Shown here piece after piece: positions 33,528 through 44,790 of a stretch of 64,000 nt of DNA (positions are counted from its first letter, which is position 1; every line of letters starts with the position of its first letter). Made by a program: the position numbers and the translations under genes. Source of the DNA: Forficula auricularia (Eukaryota; Arthropoda; Insecta; Dermaptera; Forficulidae); the NCBI GenBank assembly GCA_024734495.1, contig JALMQS010000153.1, positions 35,526,584 to 35,590,583 on the forward strand, given 5' to 3'. The notes under the pieces are model-generated. The model was not told where the DNA came from, did no database searches, and worked only from the letters and a program-made list of their open reading frames with translations.

Positions 33528-33945
33528 TGCACAGTTGTGGGGCGCTTTTTGCGCTCCCAACACTCTGGCCTCGGTTCTAGAGTTGTGTCATAGGCGCCCA
33601 TAAATGTACTTTAATCACAAATAGCCACAACATCTGGCATTATTATTTGGACGGCTGATGAGAAGTTGCACTCGAATCTGTAAAAAAATCTGTTTTCTTT
33701 TGTAGGCTCCATCTCTCCGCGGTGACGGAATCAGAATCAATCATTGAAATCGGAAAACCGGAAGTGGACATTTACATGACAGATTAATCGTTTTTGTTTT
33801 GTTTTCTCAAAAAAACGGCCTAAAAACGATTTTTTTAAAAATTAGTGAATTTATCAAGTGTCACGAGTTAATAGCTGTGTCAAATTTGTAATCCATTGAA
33901 TTAAAGGAAGGGGGTGTAAAGTAAGAGTGTCGTAAAATAAATATG
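33528..33945 (+). repeat. R2-like LINE 3' region
   Basis: GCATTGCACAGTTGTGGGGC... through a block with GACATTTACATGACAGATTAA to GGAAGGGGGTGTAAA...TAAAATAAATAT. It is shared, in inverse orientation, with 13190-13600, where it is fused to the 5' region. The outer boundary is inferred from that comparison. Confidence 0.65.
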
Positions 33946-34235
33946 CGTCTTATTGCTGGACCTTTTTTATTATGTATGTTCATATAGAAACAATTTTAAC
34001 ATATGAAATCTCCACGCAATTATCAATTCACTTTCATCATCTTATTTATTATTTTTTTGTTGAAAATATTTTATCTATACCTTGGCGTAAATAGTTTCAG
34101 GACTAACCACAACAACTACGATCGGCCTTACCCACTAAGGAAATATTGTCTATTTACTTGTTCTAATTCATCACGTTTTAAGTTTCTTTATCCTTCTTCA
34201 TAAAGTCTTCACCGAGCTTGTTGACAAGGCAACTT

Positions 34236-34470
34236 AAGCCCGCTGCACACGAGGCTTTTTCCTCTACCTGTTTTTGGGATGGGAGCTCTGGTTTGCAATT
34301 TGGAGGCCTGTCGGGATCGAAATGACGTCACTGCTGGCTGTCTTTCTGGCTAGCTTGCTTGAATTTAAAAGATAGGACATGTTCTATTTTCCGGCTTGGT
34401 CCTGGGATGCTTTTGAGTGGGAGCAAGCAGACAAAAAATTATTAAAACAAGCCTCGTGTGCAGCGGCCTT
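34236..34470. mobile_element. MITE with GCCGCTGCACACGAGGC terminal repeats
   Basis: 235 bp, from AAGCCCGCTGCACACGAGGC to GCCTCGTGTGCAGCGGCCTT. TTAA occurs at both flanks, so piggyBac-like (TTAA) or Harbinger-like (TTA) mobilisation are both possible. The interior is non-coding. Confidence 0.65.
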
Positions 34471-34559
34471 ATTAAGGGTAAGAATTAACTAAATTTTTAA
34501 TATTTTTTTCTTATTCTTTTAAAAATGTTTGAAACGAGAATAAAAAGTTTCAACCAAGT

Positions 34560-36215
34560 TTTTTTTACTTTACCCAATGCGAAGCAGATAAATTAGGTAT
34601 TGTAATCGGTCTCGAGCCAAGCGTGATTTTAAAGAGTCCTCAGGTGAAAACTACGGAGCCTATGGTCTCAACCAAAGTCACAATTTGTAGTATTCAATCA
34701 GGTGGAATTTTAAGCACCTGACCGTTTTGCCAAAAATTACATAGGGTCTAGTTCAGAGGCCAAAAAGTGCCATTTTTTACTTTATCCAATGCGAAGCATG
34801 GGTAAAGTATTGTAATCGCTCTCGCGCCAAGCGGGACTTCAAAGGGTCCTCAGGTAAAGACTACGGAACCCATGGACTCAATTAAGGTCACAAATTGTAG
34901 TATTCAATTAGGTTGAATTTTAGCACGTGACGATTTTGCCAAAAATTACCAGGGATCTCGTCGAGAGGCCAAAAAGTGCCATTTTTTTTGGAAGTGCGTG
35001 GGGATGGATGGATGGATGTTATCGTTTTTTTCGTCCACGATTTTTTCCACACCTTTGCACCGATTGAAATGAAATTGAAAACCTACCATTAGTTTAACAA
35101 AATGAAGCGCTGATTAGTTTTTGGTACATATCGGCCCACAAACATTAGTACTTTATTTCAGTACTTTTTTAGTTTTTTCTAAATATCTTGAAAATGACTT
35201 AACCAATTTTGATGAAATTTAAAATCCTAATTAAGTACCTTGGGGACAACAAAAAAGGTTAAATAAAGTTTTTAGTAAAAGTATATTTTAAAGTACTTTA
35301 CTCTAGAGTAAGATTGTACTTTTTTTAAATTCCTTATTTTACCAAAATTTAAAAAAAAAACTTTAAAATTTATTCATTTGATCGGTAATATAGCTCATTT
35401 AAACTTGTTTAAGTAAGAATGGTTAGGCTTCTCGCTGTGAAATGATAAAAATTTGGGAGGAAATTTTATAAGTAACCATAGCAACTGCGTTGTTTTTTTA
35501 TCCGTTACCTTTGCTGAAGACATGGAGGTATCGAGTTAAAATCAAAAATAGTGATTGATTCTGATCTAATACTTGAGGAATAACCATTCTATATTGGATT
35601 TTTGACGTTTCGGTTTTTATTGGTAACCATTGCTGAAGACATGGAGGTATAGAGTTAAAATCAAAAATAGTGATTGATTCTGATCTAATACTTGAGGAAT
35701 AACCATTCTATATTGGATTTTTGACGTTTCGGTTTTTATTGGTAACCATTGCTGAAGACATGGAGGAATCGAGTTAAAATCAAAAATAGTGATCGATTCT
35801 CATCTAATACTTGAGGAATAACAATTCTACATTAGGTTTTTGACGTTTTGATTATTATTGGTAACCATTGCTGAAGACATGGAGGAAACGGCTTAAAATC
35901 AAAAATAACGATCGATTCTTATCTAATACTAGCGGAATAACCTTATTGCATTCCATTTTTGATGTTTTGACTATTAATGGCAACCTCTACTGATAACGTG
36001 GAAGAATCGACTTAAAATCAAAAAGACTAAATTCTTTTTTGGTAAACAACTCAAGCTCAAGCTCTTAAATGAGAATTATTTTTAATTAATGTCAACATGA
36101 ACTACAAATTGCAAGTGATATCTGATTAATAATAAAGGAACAAACATATTAATATTTCAAATGAATTTGGATAAAAGTTTAGCAACGATCCGTTGCAGTT
36201 TATTTAATGATGCAT
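34560..36215 (-). repeat. Repeat X, large copy (minus) with partial tandem duplicate
   Basis: The reverse complement of 27411-28840. It begins with a ~218-bp partial copy (34560-34776) and is directly followed by the complete 3' part (34777 onward), so the TTTACTTTATCC end occurs twice. The 120-bp array (35500-36045, about five units, all one orientation) and the AACGATCCGTTGCAGTTTATT end follow. Confidence 0.6.
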
Positions 36216-38419
36216 TGACTATTTTAGAAGTCGTTAAGATTTAGATATAGGAAATAATTATTTTAAACAATTTTTACTTGGTATGCCTGGTGCTAGAGAA
36301 AGTTGTTTTTGATTCCAAAATGTTTGTAGATATTTCTATTGCGGATAACTGATTGGATTTTGAGCTCTCTAACGATCTTCTATTTCGAAAATCCAAAATA
36401 CTGTACTTATATCATTTTTTCTCAAGATAATTAATACAAAATTAAATTTCTAATAGTTTATTATAATTAAGTTTTTTGCCAGCTGTCAAAAGTGATGAGT
36501 TTTTTTTGAATTTTTTTTTTACTTTTTCCTCCAATTATATTTATATTTAATTCAGACGATTTCACGAAATATCTGAAATGATATAACAATCATCCGAAAG
36601 ATCCTATTTTTATGGTTTTAGCCAATATTTCTCAACTAGACTACATAGATCTAGAAAAGACATTTGAAAATGTCATTCGGAAATCGATTTTCACAATTTT
36701 AAAACAGGTGGAAAAAAATGTAAATTTCTACTTCTAATCTCACATCTCATGACAAAAAACTATTTTTAATTTTCGACCCCACAGAAGATTGATTCTACCC
36801 TCCGAAAAATAATCATTCGATTAAAACTTTAATACAAAGGAAATTAATATATAAAAATTTTAAATTTCAAGTTTGTGTCTTATTTAGTTTACAGAGCTAG
36901 TTATACACTTTATCAACACTAATTTGGGTGTCGTTTTACTTTTGAACCCTAAAAAAGAGGTAAGACAAGAAGATCTGATGTTTATACTGATCATAGAATA
37001 ATCGATCAGAATTTAAGAATAAAATTGATTCAGGAATTGAAATTCAAGGACAAGAGATTGCTATATGCTTAGGTTTGCTCTTCTAAAAAGATATGATAAA
37101 GAATCAGAGAACGCATCAAATAAATGAATATGGCTCGCATCTATGGGATGGTCCTTCATTTTTTCCCATGATTCATTCGGAAACGAGCTATCAGTATTAA
37201 GAGACAACCGAATCTTGATGACATCCTGGATTTGATTCCTCCCTAAAGAAACGTCTCCACTCTTTCCCTATTTTATATATACTATATTATCAATTGCTTC
37301 AATGAGATAATGACATTAATTTGAAAACATTTTCTTGCAGACCGTAGTATTGGTGTCGATTTTGCAAGAGAGTGTCAATGAGGTTGTTCTCTGCTTGAAA
37401 AATAATATTTATTTATTTAATTAGCTGGTATAGTAGTTTTACGGACAAAATGTCCAATACAGAAAAAGAAACACATATAGGATACAACATTAAAACAATA
37501 TAGATATAACACAATAACAGGTGTAGAAAAATAAAAATTTATTACACTGAAGTGTTTTTTAGAATCGTGGCTAGTTATTTTAAAAATGATTTTTTTAAGT
37601 TGGTGAGGAGTTGTGGCGGAAAGGTCAAGATTGGTCGAGTGTTTATTTGCTAGTGTTTCAGATTCTGTCAATGGCGTTGGTTTTACCGAAGTTCATTGGA
37701 GTGATGATGATTGCATTGGATAAAGTAAAAAAATTGATAATAATGAGGTTAATTTCGAATAAAAATCACTAGTTTTGATAGTATTAATAAAGAGATATAT
37801 TTGAGATAAAATTTTTTCTCATTATAAAAACAATTTGTTTAATACAAAAACGATTTCAACCTAAATAGAGCTACTAATGGTTTTGTCATACCCTGTCATG
37901 GCTGCAAGTTACTTTTTATTTTTAAATTTATGAATAACTAATTAACTAGACTGTCAAATCTATTGAACAATGTATCATTCAATTCATAAAAGTTGAATTA
38001 TTGATCTCTATAAATTTGTTAAAAATGGTATAATTTGTATAGAAGTTATAGCTCTTTTAAAAGCTCGGTCATTACTTCCATGTTAAAAGGACAATTTTCA
38101 ATAATTTATTTCTCGGTAATCAGATAGACGATCAACTTCAAAATTCAGTAATAAATATTTAATGCATCAATGATTCGATGGTAAAAATTTGAGAATATTC
38201 TTATGAAAATGATAAAACAGTCCGAACCTCCATAATATTATGATTCTATAATCTCCTAGGTAAAAATTGACATATCAAAGCGAGTCCTAAAAATGTTTTC
38301 AGATTTTCTTCTAATTTAGTTTTACGAAAAGCCTAATTATATACCTAATCAATTGTATAACTGTAATTATCGTGATACATCAAATTTTTAAAATTTGCCT
38401 CCCTAAACTTGAAAAGATG
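36216..38419. other. AT-rich sequence, no gene recognised
   Basis: Contains a type A end fragment at 37375-37400 (GAGGTTGTTCTCTGCTTGA) and an isolated GCATTGGATAAAGTAAAAA (repeat X end) at 37712. Nothing else is shared, and no domain is seen. Confidence 0.45.
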
Positions 38420-38645
38420 ATGCGAATCATAGAGAAGATAGAGAGGAAGGCTTGCGTATCTGGAAACAGCGCTCTCTAGTAAGTCGAATTCAAACTCTTA
38501 GTCTCCTTAAGAGCCATTCATAGAGCATATGTCACATGACATTCAATGTCTTTGTCATAGATAAAAGATTCTACAGGCTTTCTATCAAACGTTCATTTAG
38601 AAAATTTTCCAACGTACACATTTATCGATTAAATTATAATTAAAT

Positions 38646-38865
38646 ATGGCTAGTTCTCAACGTCAATGTTGTGTGAAAGTTTGATTTCGCGACAGAAAAT
38701 CAGATAAAGCACATACTTTTTTTGGACGCCCTAAATACAATGAAATGTAAGTAACCTATATAAAATTTACTAATAATTTATTTCTTTGATTATTATATGT
38801 TAATTCTTGAATAATTTAATTATAGAGATAAACGCTGGTGTCAATTTGCTGGTCAGAAACGGTAA
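38646..38865 (+). pseudogene. THAP zinc-finger coding remnant, two exons
   Basis: Exon 1 (38646-38746) starts MASSQRQCCVKV, then a TGA stop at about 38679, then FRDRKSDKAHTFFGRPKYNE. A GT-AG intron (GTAAGT at 38747, TATAG ending 38825) joins in phase to exon 2, IDKRWCQFAGQKR, then TAA. The Cys pair, the FF..P block and the invariant Trp match the N-terminal half of a THAP domain, a C2CH DNA-binding finger used by P transposases. The in-frame stop sits where the second zinc-ligand Cys is expected. It is therefore a dead copy with its splice sites still legible. Confidence 0.65.
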
Positions 38866-39709
38866 CTCTGTCGAAGATTTAATTTCAGTTAATTATGGTT
38901 GAAAACATTTTTTCGAAGTCACCATCTGCTATCCTATCCTGAGAAGGCAGCGAGATTCTCCAGAATGAAGTGATTTCGCATCCACATTAAAGCCGTCATC
39001 AGGTCACCAAACACCGGCTCTTGATTAGATTTTGTGCCAGAAGCCGACAACATATATACATATTTTTATTAAAATAAAGAACAGCCTATATTTTATAGGT
39101 AAATAGATATATCTTATTTTAATTTAATAAAAAAAGATCATTTCAATTAGAAAATAAAAAGTAAACCTATTCAAATTGCTTAACAAAAATAATTGAAACT
39201 TTCAGTTTAAAAAATCAATTTGTCTAAAACTATTGTATATTTTTTTAGGTGTCTAGGTGATTCTTTGAAGATTTTCTCAAATGGTTTTCCTCAAACAACT
39301 AATGTTGGCGAATGCGAATCACAAAAATTCCATTGAAAAGATTGTATTTATTTATTAAAAGATTTGTAATGTCATTTTTTGGTCTAAATAAAAAAATGGT
39401 TAATTCTAAATTATTTTCAAGTATTTATTTTATATATGAAATAAGTGACCCAGTATCCTTAACTCATAGTAAATCCATATTAAATAAAATATTTATTTAC
39501 TCTTATCTTTATTTATTTTATATATAAATTTCCTCCTAGTCCCTGAAAGTCCCTGAATCTTAATTAAATTATTTGCTAAAGTTTTTTTTTAATAAAAGTA
39601 CGATTTTATTTTATGTATATATATATATACATATACGTTTTAAACATTTTTTAAAGATTTGTATTTATTTAAATTACAAAACAATTAATAATTTTTTTCC
39701 TTTAATATA

Positions 39710-39990
39710 CAGGATGATTCACGGTCGATGGGACGTTATCCGTTTTATGGAAAACGGAAAGTCGGATTTTTCTGAAAATTTAGCACCTTACATTTTCTTA
39801 CCTGTTCTATCGTTCTAAAAAAAATATATAGTTGCTGCGACTTATCGATGGAAGCCGAAAAGTCGCAAGGCTGAAAATATTTTAGATCGATAGAACAGGT
39901 AAGAAAATGTAAGGTGCTAAATTTTCAGAAAAATCCGACTTTCCGTTTTCCATAAAACGGATAACGTCCCATCGACCGTGAATCACCCTG
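39710..39990. mobile_element. TA-flanked foldback MITE nested in the P-like element
   Basis: 281 bp, CAGGATGATTCACGGTCGAT to ATCGACCGTGAATCACCCTG, flanked by TA. Arms of ~110 bp are almost perfectly complementary. The CAGGGTG-type end and TA target fit the Tc1/mariner superfamily. Confidence 0.8.
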
Positions 39991-41064
39991 TATATAAGCT
40001 CATTTTTTACTCATGATAAATTATTTTGAATCATCCGCTGTGTGACGTCACCAAAATTTGCCTAGGTGAGAGCGGTTCCCGCCATTTTGCTTACCAATGT
40101 GACCTGCCAGAGAGCTCTGTAACTCGTATACGCTAAAATACATAGGGCCCTTATGGAGCCTTCCTCTCTATATACTCTATGATGCGAATATATTCATACT
40201 ACACGTCACAATTTTGAAATGTTATTTTCCCATCCAAATATTCTCCATCTATCTCATCCTCAAGATTGATCATATTTTTTCTTTAACTCTTTTTTTCCAT
40301 TAAAAGTAAATAATAGAATGTACAAATAGATACAATTCTTTTTTTCGTCTTTTTTAACTACTTTAATTATATCTTTTATTTGAAAATTAGCAGTTTAATT
40401 CAATGATTACTAAAGAGTGGGTGATATCGAGAAATTAAGGAAAAAATTAAGTTACACCTAACTAGGCTTGAACATTTTGATGAACCAAAGCAAATTTCGA
40501 ATAGAAATTACAGTCAATATAGAAAAACCTAGAATGACTTTGGGAATTTTTCTGACAGCAAGCGAATTCGACATACCTCCACACTGTTTTCAACATTATT
40601 AAACTTTAAATTTATTGTAAGTGAGCGTCTAAATAGTGACAATATGATATTTTAGAGACTCATCATTAGATTAGCATTAGAAGTGTTTATTCAGCATGAG
40701 ATGGCTATTACAGATAATCTGAAAAAAGGTAATAATTGATGGAGAGGAGTGGATTGCCCCCTGCTCTCATCCTGAATTAAATTAATGAATTGAAAAAAAT
40801 CATTTTAAAATGTCATCATAATTCAAGGTCAAAAACAAATTGACAAAAACACCATGGAATTGCTTGAATGATTTTTTTAGATGGTGCATAATGCGAGATA
40901 ATCTCTTTTTTTATTTTTTGCTTTTAGTTGCTCCTATTTTTTTTTTCAATTTCTCACCATAAAACAACAATTTCGATCGATTCGTGAACTAAACAGAGGC
41001 ACAGTGCAATAACAAATCGATTGAACATATTGTTTAAATTAAATTTGTTTTTATTCCAAGACTC

Positions 41065-41130
41065 GCAGATTTCTATAAGGAGAAATCAATGAGATTGTCC
41101 TCTGCTTGATGCAAATAAACATATATATTA
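41065..41130 (+). repeat. Type A element end fragment
   Basis: AAGGAGAAATCAATGAGATTG, TCCTCTGCTTGATGCAAATA and AACATA only. Comparable fragments lie at 48545-48620, 49880-49920, 50515-50560 and 59800-59860. Confidence 0.55.
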
Positions 41131-41411
41131 TATAGTTACTTTTCAAATAATCGTCCTAATCTCAACTAACTTTTTTTTAGAACCGAACCTGTTGGTATAA
41201 TATAGTTAGTTTTCAGATATTTTTTCTATTCTCAATTAAATTTGTATTTAATTCAAATTTACTAAAATTTATTATTTATTTATTATTTTGATATTTGAAT
41301 AATGAGCTTTTTGTGTTAATTAGGTTAATCTTCTCAAATATACTATACATATATTGATACTATATTAATTTTTGTAAATATTTAAAAGGTTAATTAAAAT
41401 ATTAAAATAAC

Positions 41412-41752
41412 TGAAAAGTTTATGTTTTGCCAAGAGTAGCAGAGTTATTGATTCACAAAGAGAAACAAAGAGGTTGTCCTCTGCTTGATGCAAATAAACA
41501 TACACATATATATCGAATTTTTAACTGGCTCCCAGCTAAGTAAAGATCGAAAATTTTCAATATCCATACCGTATTGACTCCATGAAAAATAATATTTATA
41601 ATTAAAAAAGACTGATCATGAAGACCAAGTCTCCGAAACTAGAGTCTCAAACAAATAAATAATATATGTACTAGATGAGTATAATTTCGATATGCATGGG
41701 TGTAAGTTTATTTGCATCAAGCAGAAGGACAACCTCTTTGTTTCTCTTTGTG
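41412..41752 (+). mobile_element. Type A hammerhead element, full ends, 12-bp TSD
   Basis: 341 bp between perfect TATTAAAATAAC repeats (41400-41411, 41753-41764). The left end is complete (TGAAAAGTTTATGTTTTGCC, AGAGTAGCAGAG). The right arm holds the hammerhead cassette; the left-arm cassette is missing. It begins with the same head as the type B elements. Confidence 0.85.
41610..41650 (+). ncRNA. Hammerhead-like motif in type A element
   Basis: CTGATCA (A for G at position 8 region), T, stem II GAAGAC/GTCTCC, then GAAACTAGAGTC. The box 1 change makes activity doubtful. Confidence 0.4.
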
Positions 41753-41774
41753 TATTAAAATAACGTCTGAATTT

Positions 41775-42085
41775 TCACATATCGGAATTTTTTTTTTTTT
41801 AATTAGGTATATTGATGAGAGAAGGAGATACTGCAAAAAGGTGCATCCCTAAAGGCCTGAGTTGGCCCCTCCATCGTGAAAGAAGAAGAAGAGGGGATTT
41901 TATGGGCTGGGTAGGAGTCGAATATATATGTGGATGCGGATCTTAAACAGATGAAGGTTATAATTCGCGGGAAAGACGGTGGCTGAAAGTGAGTTCCAGT
42001 ATCTAGAGGTCATTAGGGATAAAAGAGTTGGTGAAAGCGCTGGTTCGATTTTTAACCAATTTGACAGCGAAGGGGTGTTGTGGGG
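41775..42085 (-). mobile_element. CR1/Daphne-like LINE 3' fragment
   Basis: Matches 43113-43390 base for base over long stretches (AGAAGGAG, AAAAGGTGCA, CCCTAAAGGCCTG, TTGGCCCCTCCATCGTGAA). On the minus strand it codes for the eroded C-terminus of the LINE and ends in a poly-A tail (poly-T at 41790-41803 on plus). Confidence 0.75.
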
Positions 42086-42170
42086 GTTTCTAATAGTTTT
42101 GGCTTGTCGGGATTTTGACTTGTCGGATTTTGGGGTGTCGGGATTTTGGGTGCCGCTTATATATAATATC

Positions 42171-42778
42171 TGTTAGGCTCAAAGAACTGAAAAGCTCATT
42201 GAACCAAAAAAACGCCACGCGTTGTGACTAACCTAAAAAGACCACAATACGAAATTCGATTTGTGGCTCTCATGATATTTGACCACTACGCGTTGTGGTT
42301 ATTAAGAAAAGTCACAACGCGTTCTGAACGTTAGTTGATGGAACCACGATAGGACGGCAGGTTGTAACTTGTCAACGGGAGTATTACAAACACCCGTCGA
42401 TTTTGTGTTCATTCCTGAATGCCAGAGCCGAGTGTGAACATTTGAGCGCTAATCATGGCTAGTAAAATGAACATATTTTATAAAAATTAAGTGAGTTAAT
42501 GAAGACAAGTATTGATCAAAGTTTTGTACTGAGTATCGAACTGACAATTTTTGAATCATAAATGATGTCTGATCCCCTTTCAAACACAGTCACCAATTTT
42601 TAAGATATCTTATCGTTTAAGACGATACTGATTTGTTGAGAGAGATTGATTGTTGTTTTAAGAAGATGAGTCTCTTTTGTTTCTTGAATTAACGTTGTGG
42701 TCTTTTTAAGTTAGCCGGCACAGCGTTGTGGACGTTTTATTCCCTCAATGAGCGTTTTTTCGTTCTTTGAGCCTAACA
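42171..42778. mobile_element. 608-bp TIR element with reiterated GCGTTGTG motif
   Basis: Terminal inverted repeats begin TGTTAGGCTCAAAGAAC and extend discontinuously ~75 bp (CTCATTGA, then TTAAAAAGACCACAA-like). An ACGCGTTGTG-type motif occurs five times in the subterminal zones (42216, 42290, 42311 inverted, 42691, 42722). No open frame resembles a transposase. Flanks are TATATAA-rich so the TSD is unclear. Superfamily not assigned. Confidence 0.65.
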
Positions 42779-43030
42779 TATATAAAGGGGCGTGTTGGCC
42801 CACCTGGATGAAGGGCAATTGCCCGGTGGTCCGCCGCGCAGCTTTTAACACATGCAAGTGAGAAATTCGAGTAAGAGAGAAAGACAATCTACCCAGTATC
42901 TCATATTTTGCTTGCTTTTCCGAGCACATATCAGCACATTTAATGGAATTCCAAGCGCATGCATTGTATCTGTCGCACTCTCATATAGGAAACCAAAACG
43001 TGCCGTATACTTTGCACACTTTGTATAGGT

Positions 43031-43112
43031 AATTCGTATTTGGTACTCAGTCACTCTAGCGACAAAAGTGAGAACCAAATACGAATTGCGTTCATTCTAG
43101 CTTGGCAACCTT
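43031..43112 (+). repeat. 5' LTR, first segment
   Basis: About 82 bp nearly identical to the start of the 3' LTR (47487-47568), including CGTATTTGGTACTCAGTCAC and GCGTTCATTCTAGCTTGGC. AACC at its end recurs at 44540, so it is the likely target duplication of the LINE. Confidence 0.8.
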
Positions 43113-44542
43113 TTTTTTATGAAAATGATGAGAGAAGGAGTTACACCAAAAAGGTGCAACCCCTAAAGGCCTGGGTTGGCCCCTCCATCGTGAAAAGAAG
43201 AAGAAAGAATTTTATGGGCTGGGCGGGGGTCGAAGGTATCTGTGGATACGGGTCTTAAATAGCTGAAGGTTATAAGTCGCGGGAAAGATGGTGGCAGGGA
43301 GCGAGTTCCAGTCTCTGGAGGTCATAGGGATAAAAGAGTTGGCGAAAGCGCTTGTTCGATTTTTATCCAATTTGACAGCGAAGGGAGTGCTGAGCGTTTG
43401 AAAACCGCGTGTTTCTCGTAAAGAGGGCATTAGGGGGATAATTGATTTCAGCTCGACTGAACAGACACCGTGATAGTATCTGTAGTACAGGGAAAGGGCA
43501 GAAACGGTTCTTCGGTGAGCCAGGGAGTCGAGTGAGTTGGTTAGAGCCGGGTCTCCTATTAGTTTAATTGCTCGCTTCTGAATTGCATCCAGTGTAGCAA
43601 GAGAATGCTTGGAGGCACCCCTCCACAGATGAGAGCCATATTCGAGACAGGGACGAATTTGAGCCTTATACAGTATAAGAAGTTGACTGGGAGTATAACA
43701 GCGTCTAGACCTAAATAGGAGACCAAGCTTGCGCGCTGCAGCTTTAGCAGTGGTTGAGATATGGTCATTCCATGAAAGGTCAGACCCTAGAGTTACGCCT
43801 AGCATTGAAATTTTATCCCTGAATTCTAGTGAGTTTGAGTCGAATGATATGTTTGGGAGGTTTCTGTCGACGCGCCTAGAAATAAGGCAACACTGAGTTT
43901 TCACTGCATTGAAGTTAACTAAGTTTTGGGATCCCCAGTTTTTAAGTTTGCATAAGTCTAAATTAATTGAGGAGGCAATGTCTGCACGGTTTTTATGCGA
44001 TGCAGGGGCGTTATGTAGGGTGCTGTCATCTGCGTAACAATGTACCGGATTGGAGGGCAAGTTTAGAAGGTCGTTGATATAGATAAGAAAAAGCGTAGGG
44101 GAGATAACCGATCCCTGAGGAACTCCAGCGTTGGTGTGGAAGGGGAAGATGATATTCCATCGATGACAACCTTAATACTACGGTCTGAAAGAAAACTTTC
44201 GAGCAACTTACAGAGTTTCGGTGCAAGGCCGACGGAGGTCAATTTGGCAAGAAGATTTTTGTGCCAGACCATATCGAAGGCTTTTGAAATGTCTAAAGCT
44301 ACCGCGAGGGTCACATTCCCGGCCTCCAGGGTTTTGTTCCAGATATGAGTTACATATGCTAGGATGTCACCGGTCGACCGGGATTGCCTGAAGCCGTATT
44401 GTCTATCGTGGATAAATTAATTTGACTCTAAGTGTCGTAGAACTTGCTCGTTGATGGCCTTTTCCATGATTTTGGATAAGACAGAAGTGATTGCTATGGG
44501 TCGATAGTTTTTTATGTTGGAAGAATGGCCTTTTTTCTTGAA
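43113..44542 (-). mobile_element. CR1/Daphne-like LINE inserted in the 5' LTR
   Basis: A 5'-truncated LINE on the minus strand with its A-tail at 43113-43120 (T run on plus). Coding blocks in order: NYRPIAITSVLSKIMEKAI (RT fingers); LDISKAFDMVWH (first catalytic Asp); CYADDSTLH (catalytic YADD, intact); and a long C-terminal region (RSRRCYTPSQLLILYKAQI, SFIPMTSRDWNSLP) shared with jockey/CR1-like elements. A frameshift lies near 44060 between the two catalytic blocks and a stop near 44420. It was copied in after the LTR element had landed. Confidence 0.85.
43212..44060 (-). pseudogene. LINE RT palm/thumb and C-terminal domain
   Basis: 282 residues, the longest LINE frame here. YADD sits at residues ~9-12, followed by the thumb (KTQCCLISRR, LGVTLGSDLSW) and the conserved C-terminal cysteine-poor domain ending in RIHRYLRPPPSP. 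It begins downstream of a frameshift, so its Met is not a biological start. Confidence 0.8.
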
Positions 44543-44747
44543 CCTGAGCCAACATATGCTTATGAATATTAATATATATATAATAAAATAATAGATATAA
44601 GAAAGGACATATATTCTATTCATTTATTACAGGTGAATAGTTAATACTTGTAAATATTGTATATATTATTGCTTTATATTATTTTATTAAAAACATTTAT
44701 TACAGGAATCGTCTTATGTCTTTATAACCTAACCTTCAAAGTTACAA
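44543..44747 (+). repeat. 5' LTR, second segment
   Basis: CTGAGCCAACATATGCTTATG through ATTACAGGTGAATAGTTAA to CTTCAAAGTTACA, matching 47569-47787 with a shorter TA tract. The element interior begins at 44748. Confidence 0.85.
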
Positions 44748-44790
44748 ATAGAATATACTTCCAAAAGAAGATAAGTTTTTTACTTTCAAT

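Larger units (their letters stand above)
30070..33945 (+). mobile_element. R2-like LINE (degenerate), not in rDNA
   Basis: A GC-richer 3.9-kb block in AT-rich DNA. The plus strand encodes, through many frame shifts, R2-type domains: RT fingers/palm (AAGPDGL, VLIPKI, YRPITLNS, QRGF, DGCAEN, LDISKAFDT, RQGDPLSPLL); a zinc-knuckle-like AHIIQGCGRTH at 32852-32884; and a restriction-like endonuclease region (HDAVVRCLADDL, VIDVHVVS, then LAATISYRGVW). The arrangement RT, then Cys-His knuckle, then nuclease near the C-terminus is diagnostic of the R2 group. These normally target 28S rDNA, but no rDNA flanks this copy. I cannot find a FADD box. The 5' and 3' regions recur as fragments at 13190-13815, 26465-26565 and 60975-61110. 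Confidence 0.8.
38428..40181 (+). mobile_element. P-like DNA transposon relic with THAP exon and 8-bp TSD
   Basis: The ends CATAGAGAAGATAGAGAGG and (complement) CATAGAGTATATAGAGAGG are inverted repeats. They are flanked by ATGCGAAT on both sides (38420-38427, 40182-40189). Eight-bp duplications and a THAP-type DNA-binding N-terminus are characters of the P-element superfamily. The transposase is reduced to the first exons (see 38646-38865). A TA-flanked MITE is nested at 39710-39990. At 1754 bp it is shorter than a full P element, so most of the transposase is deleted. Confidence 0.75.
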
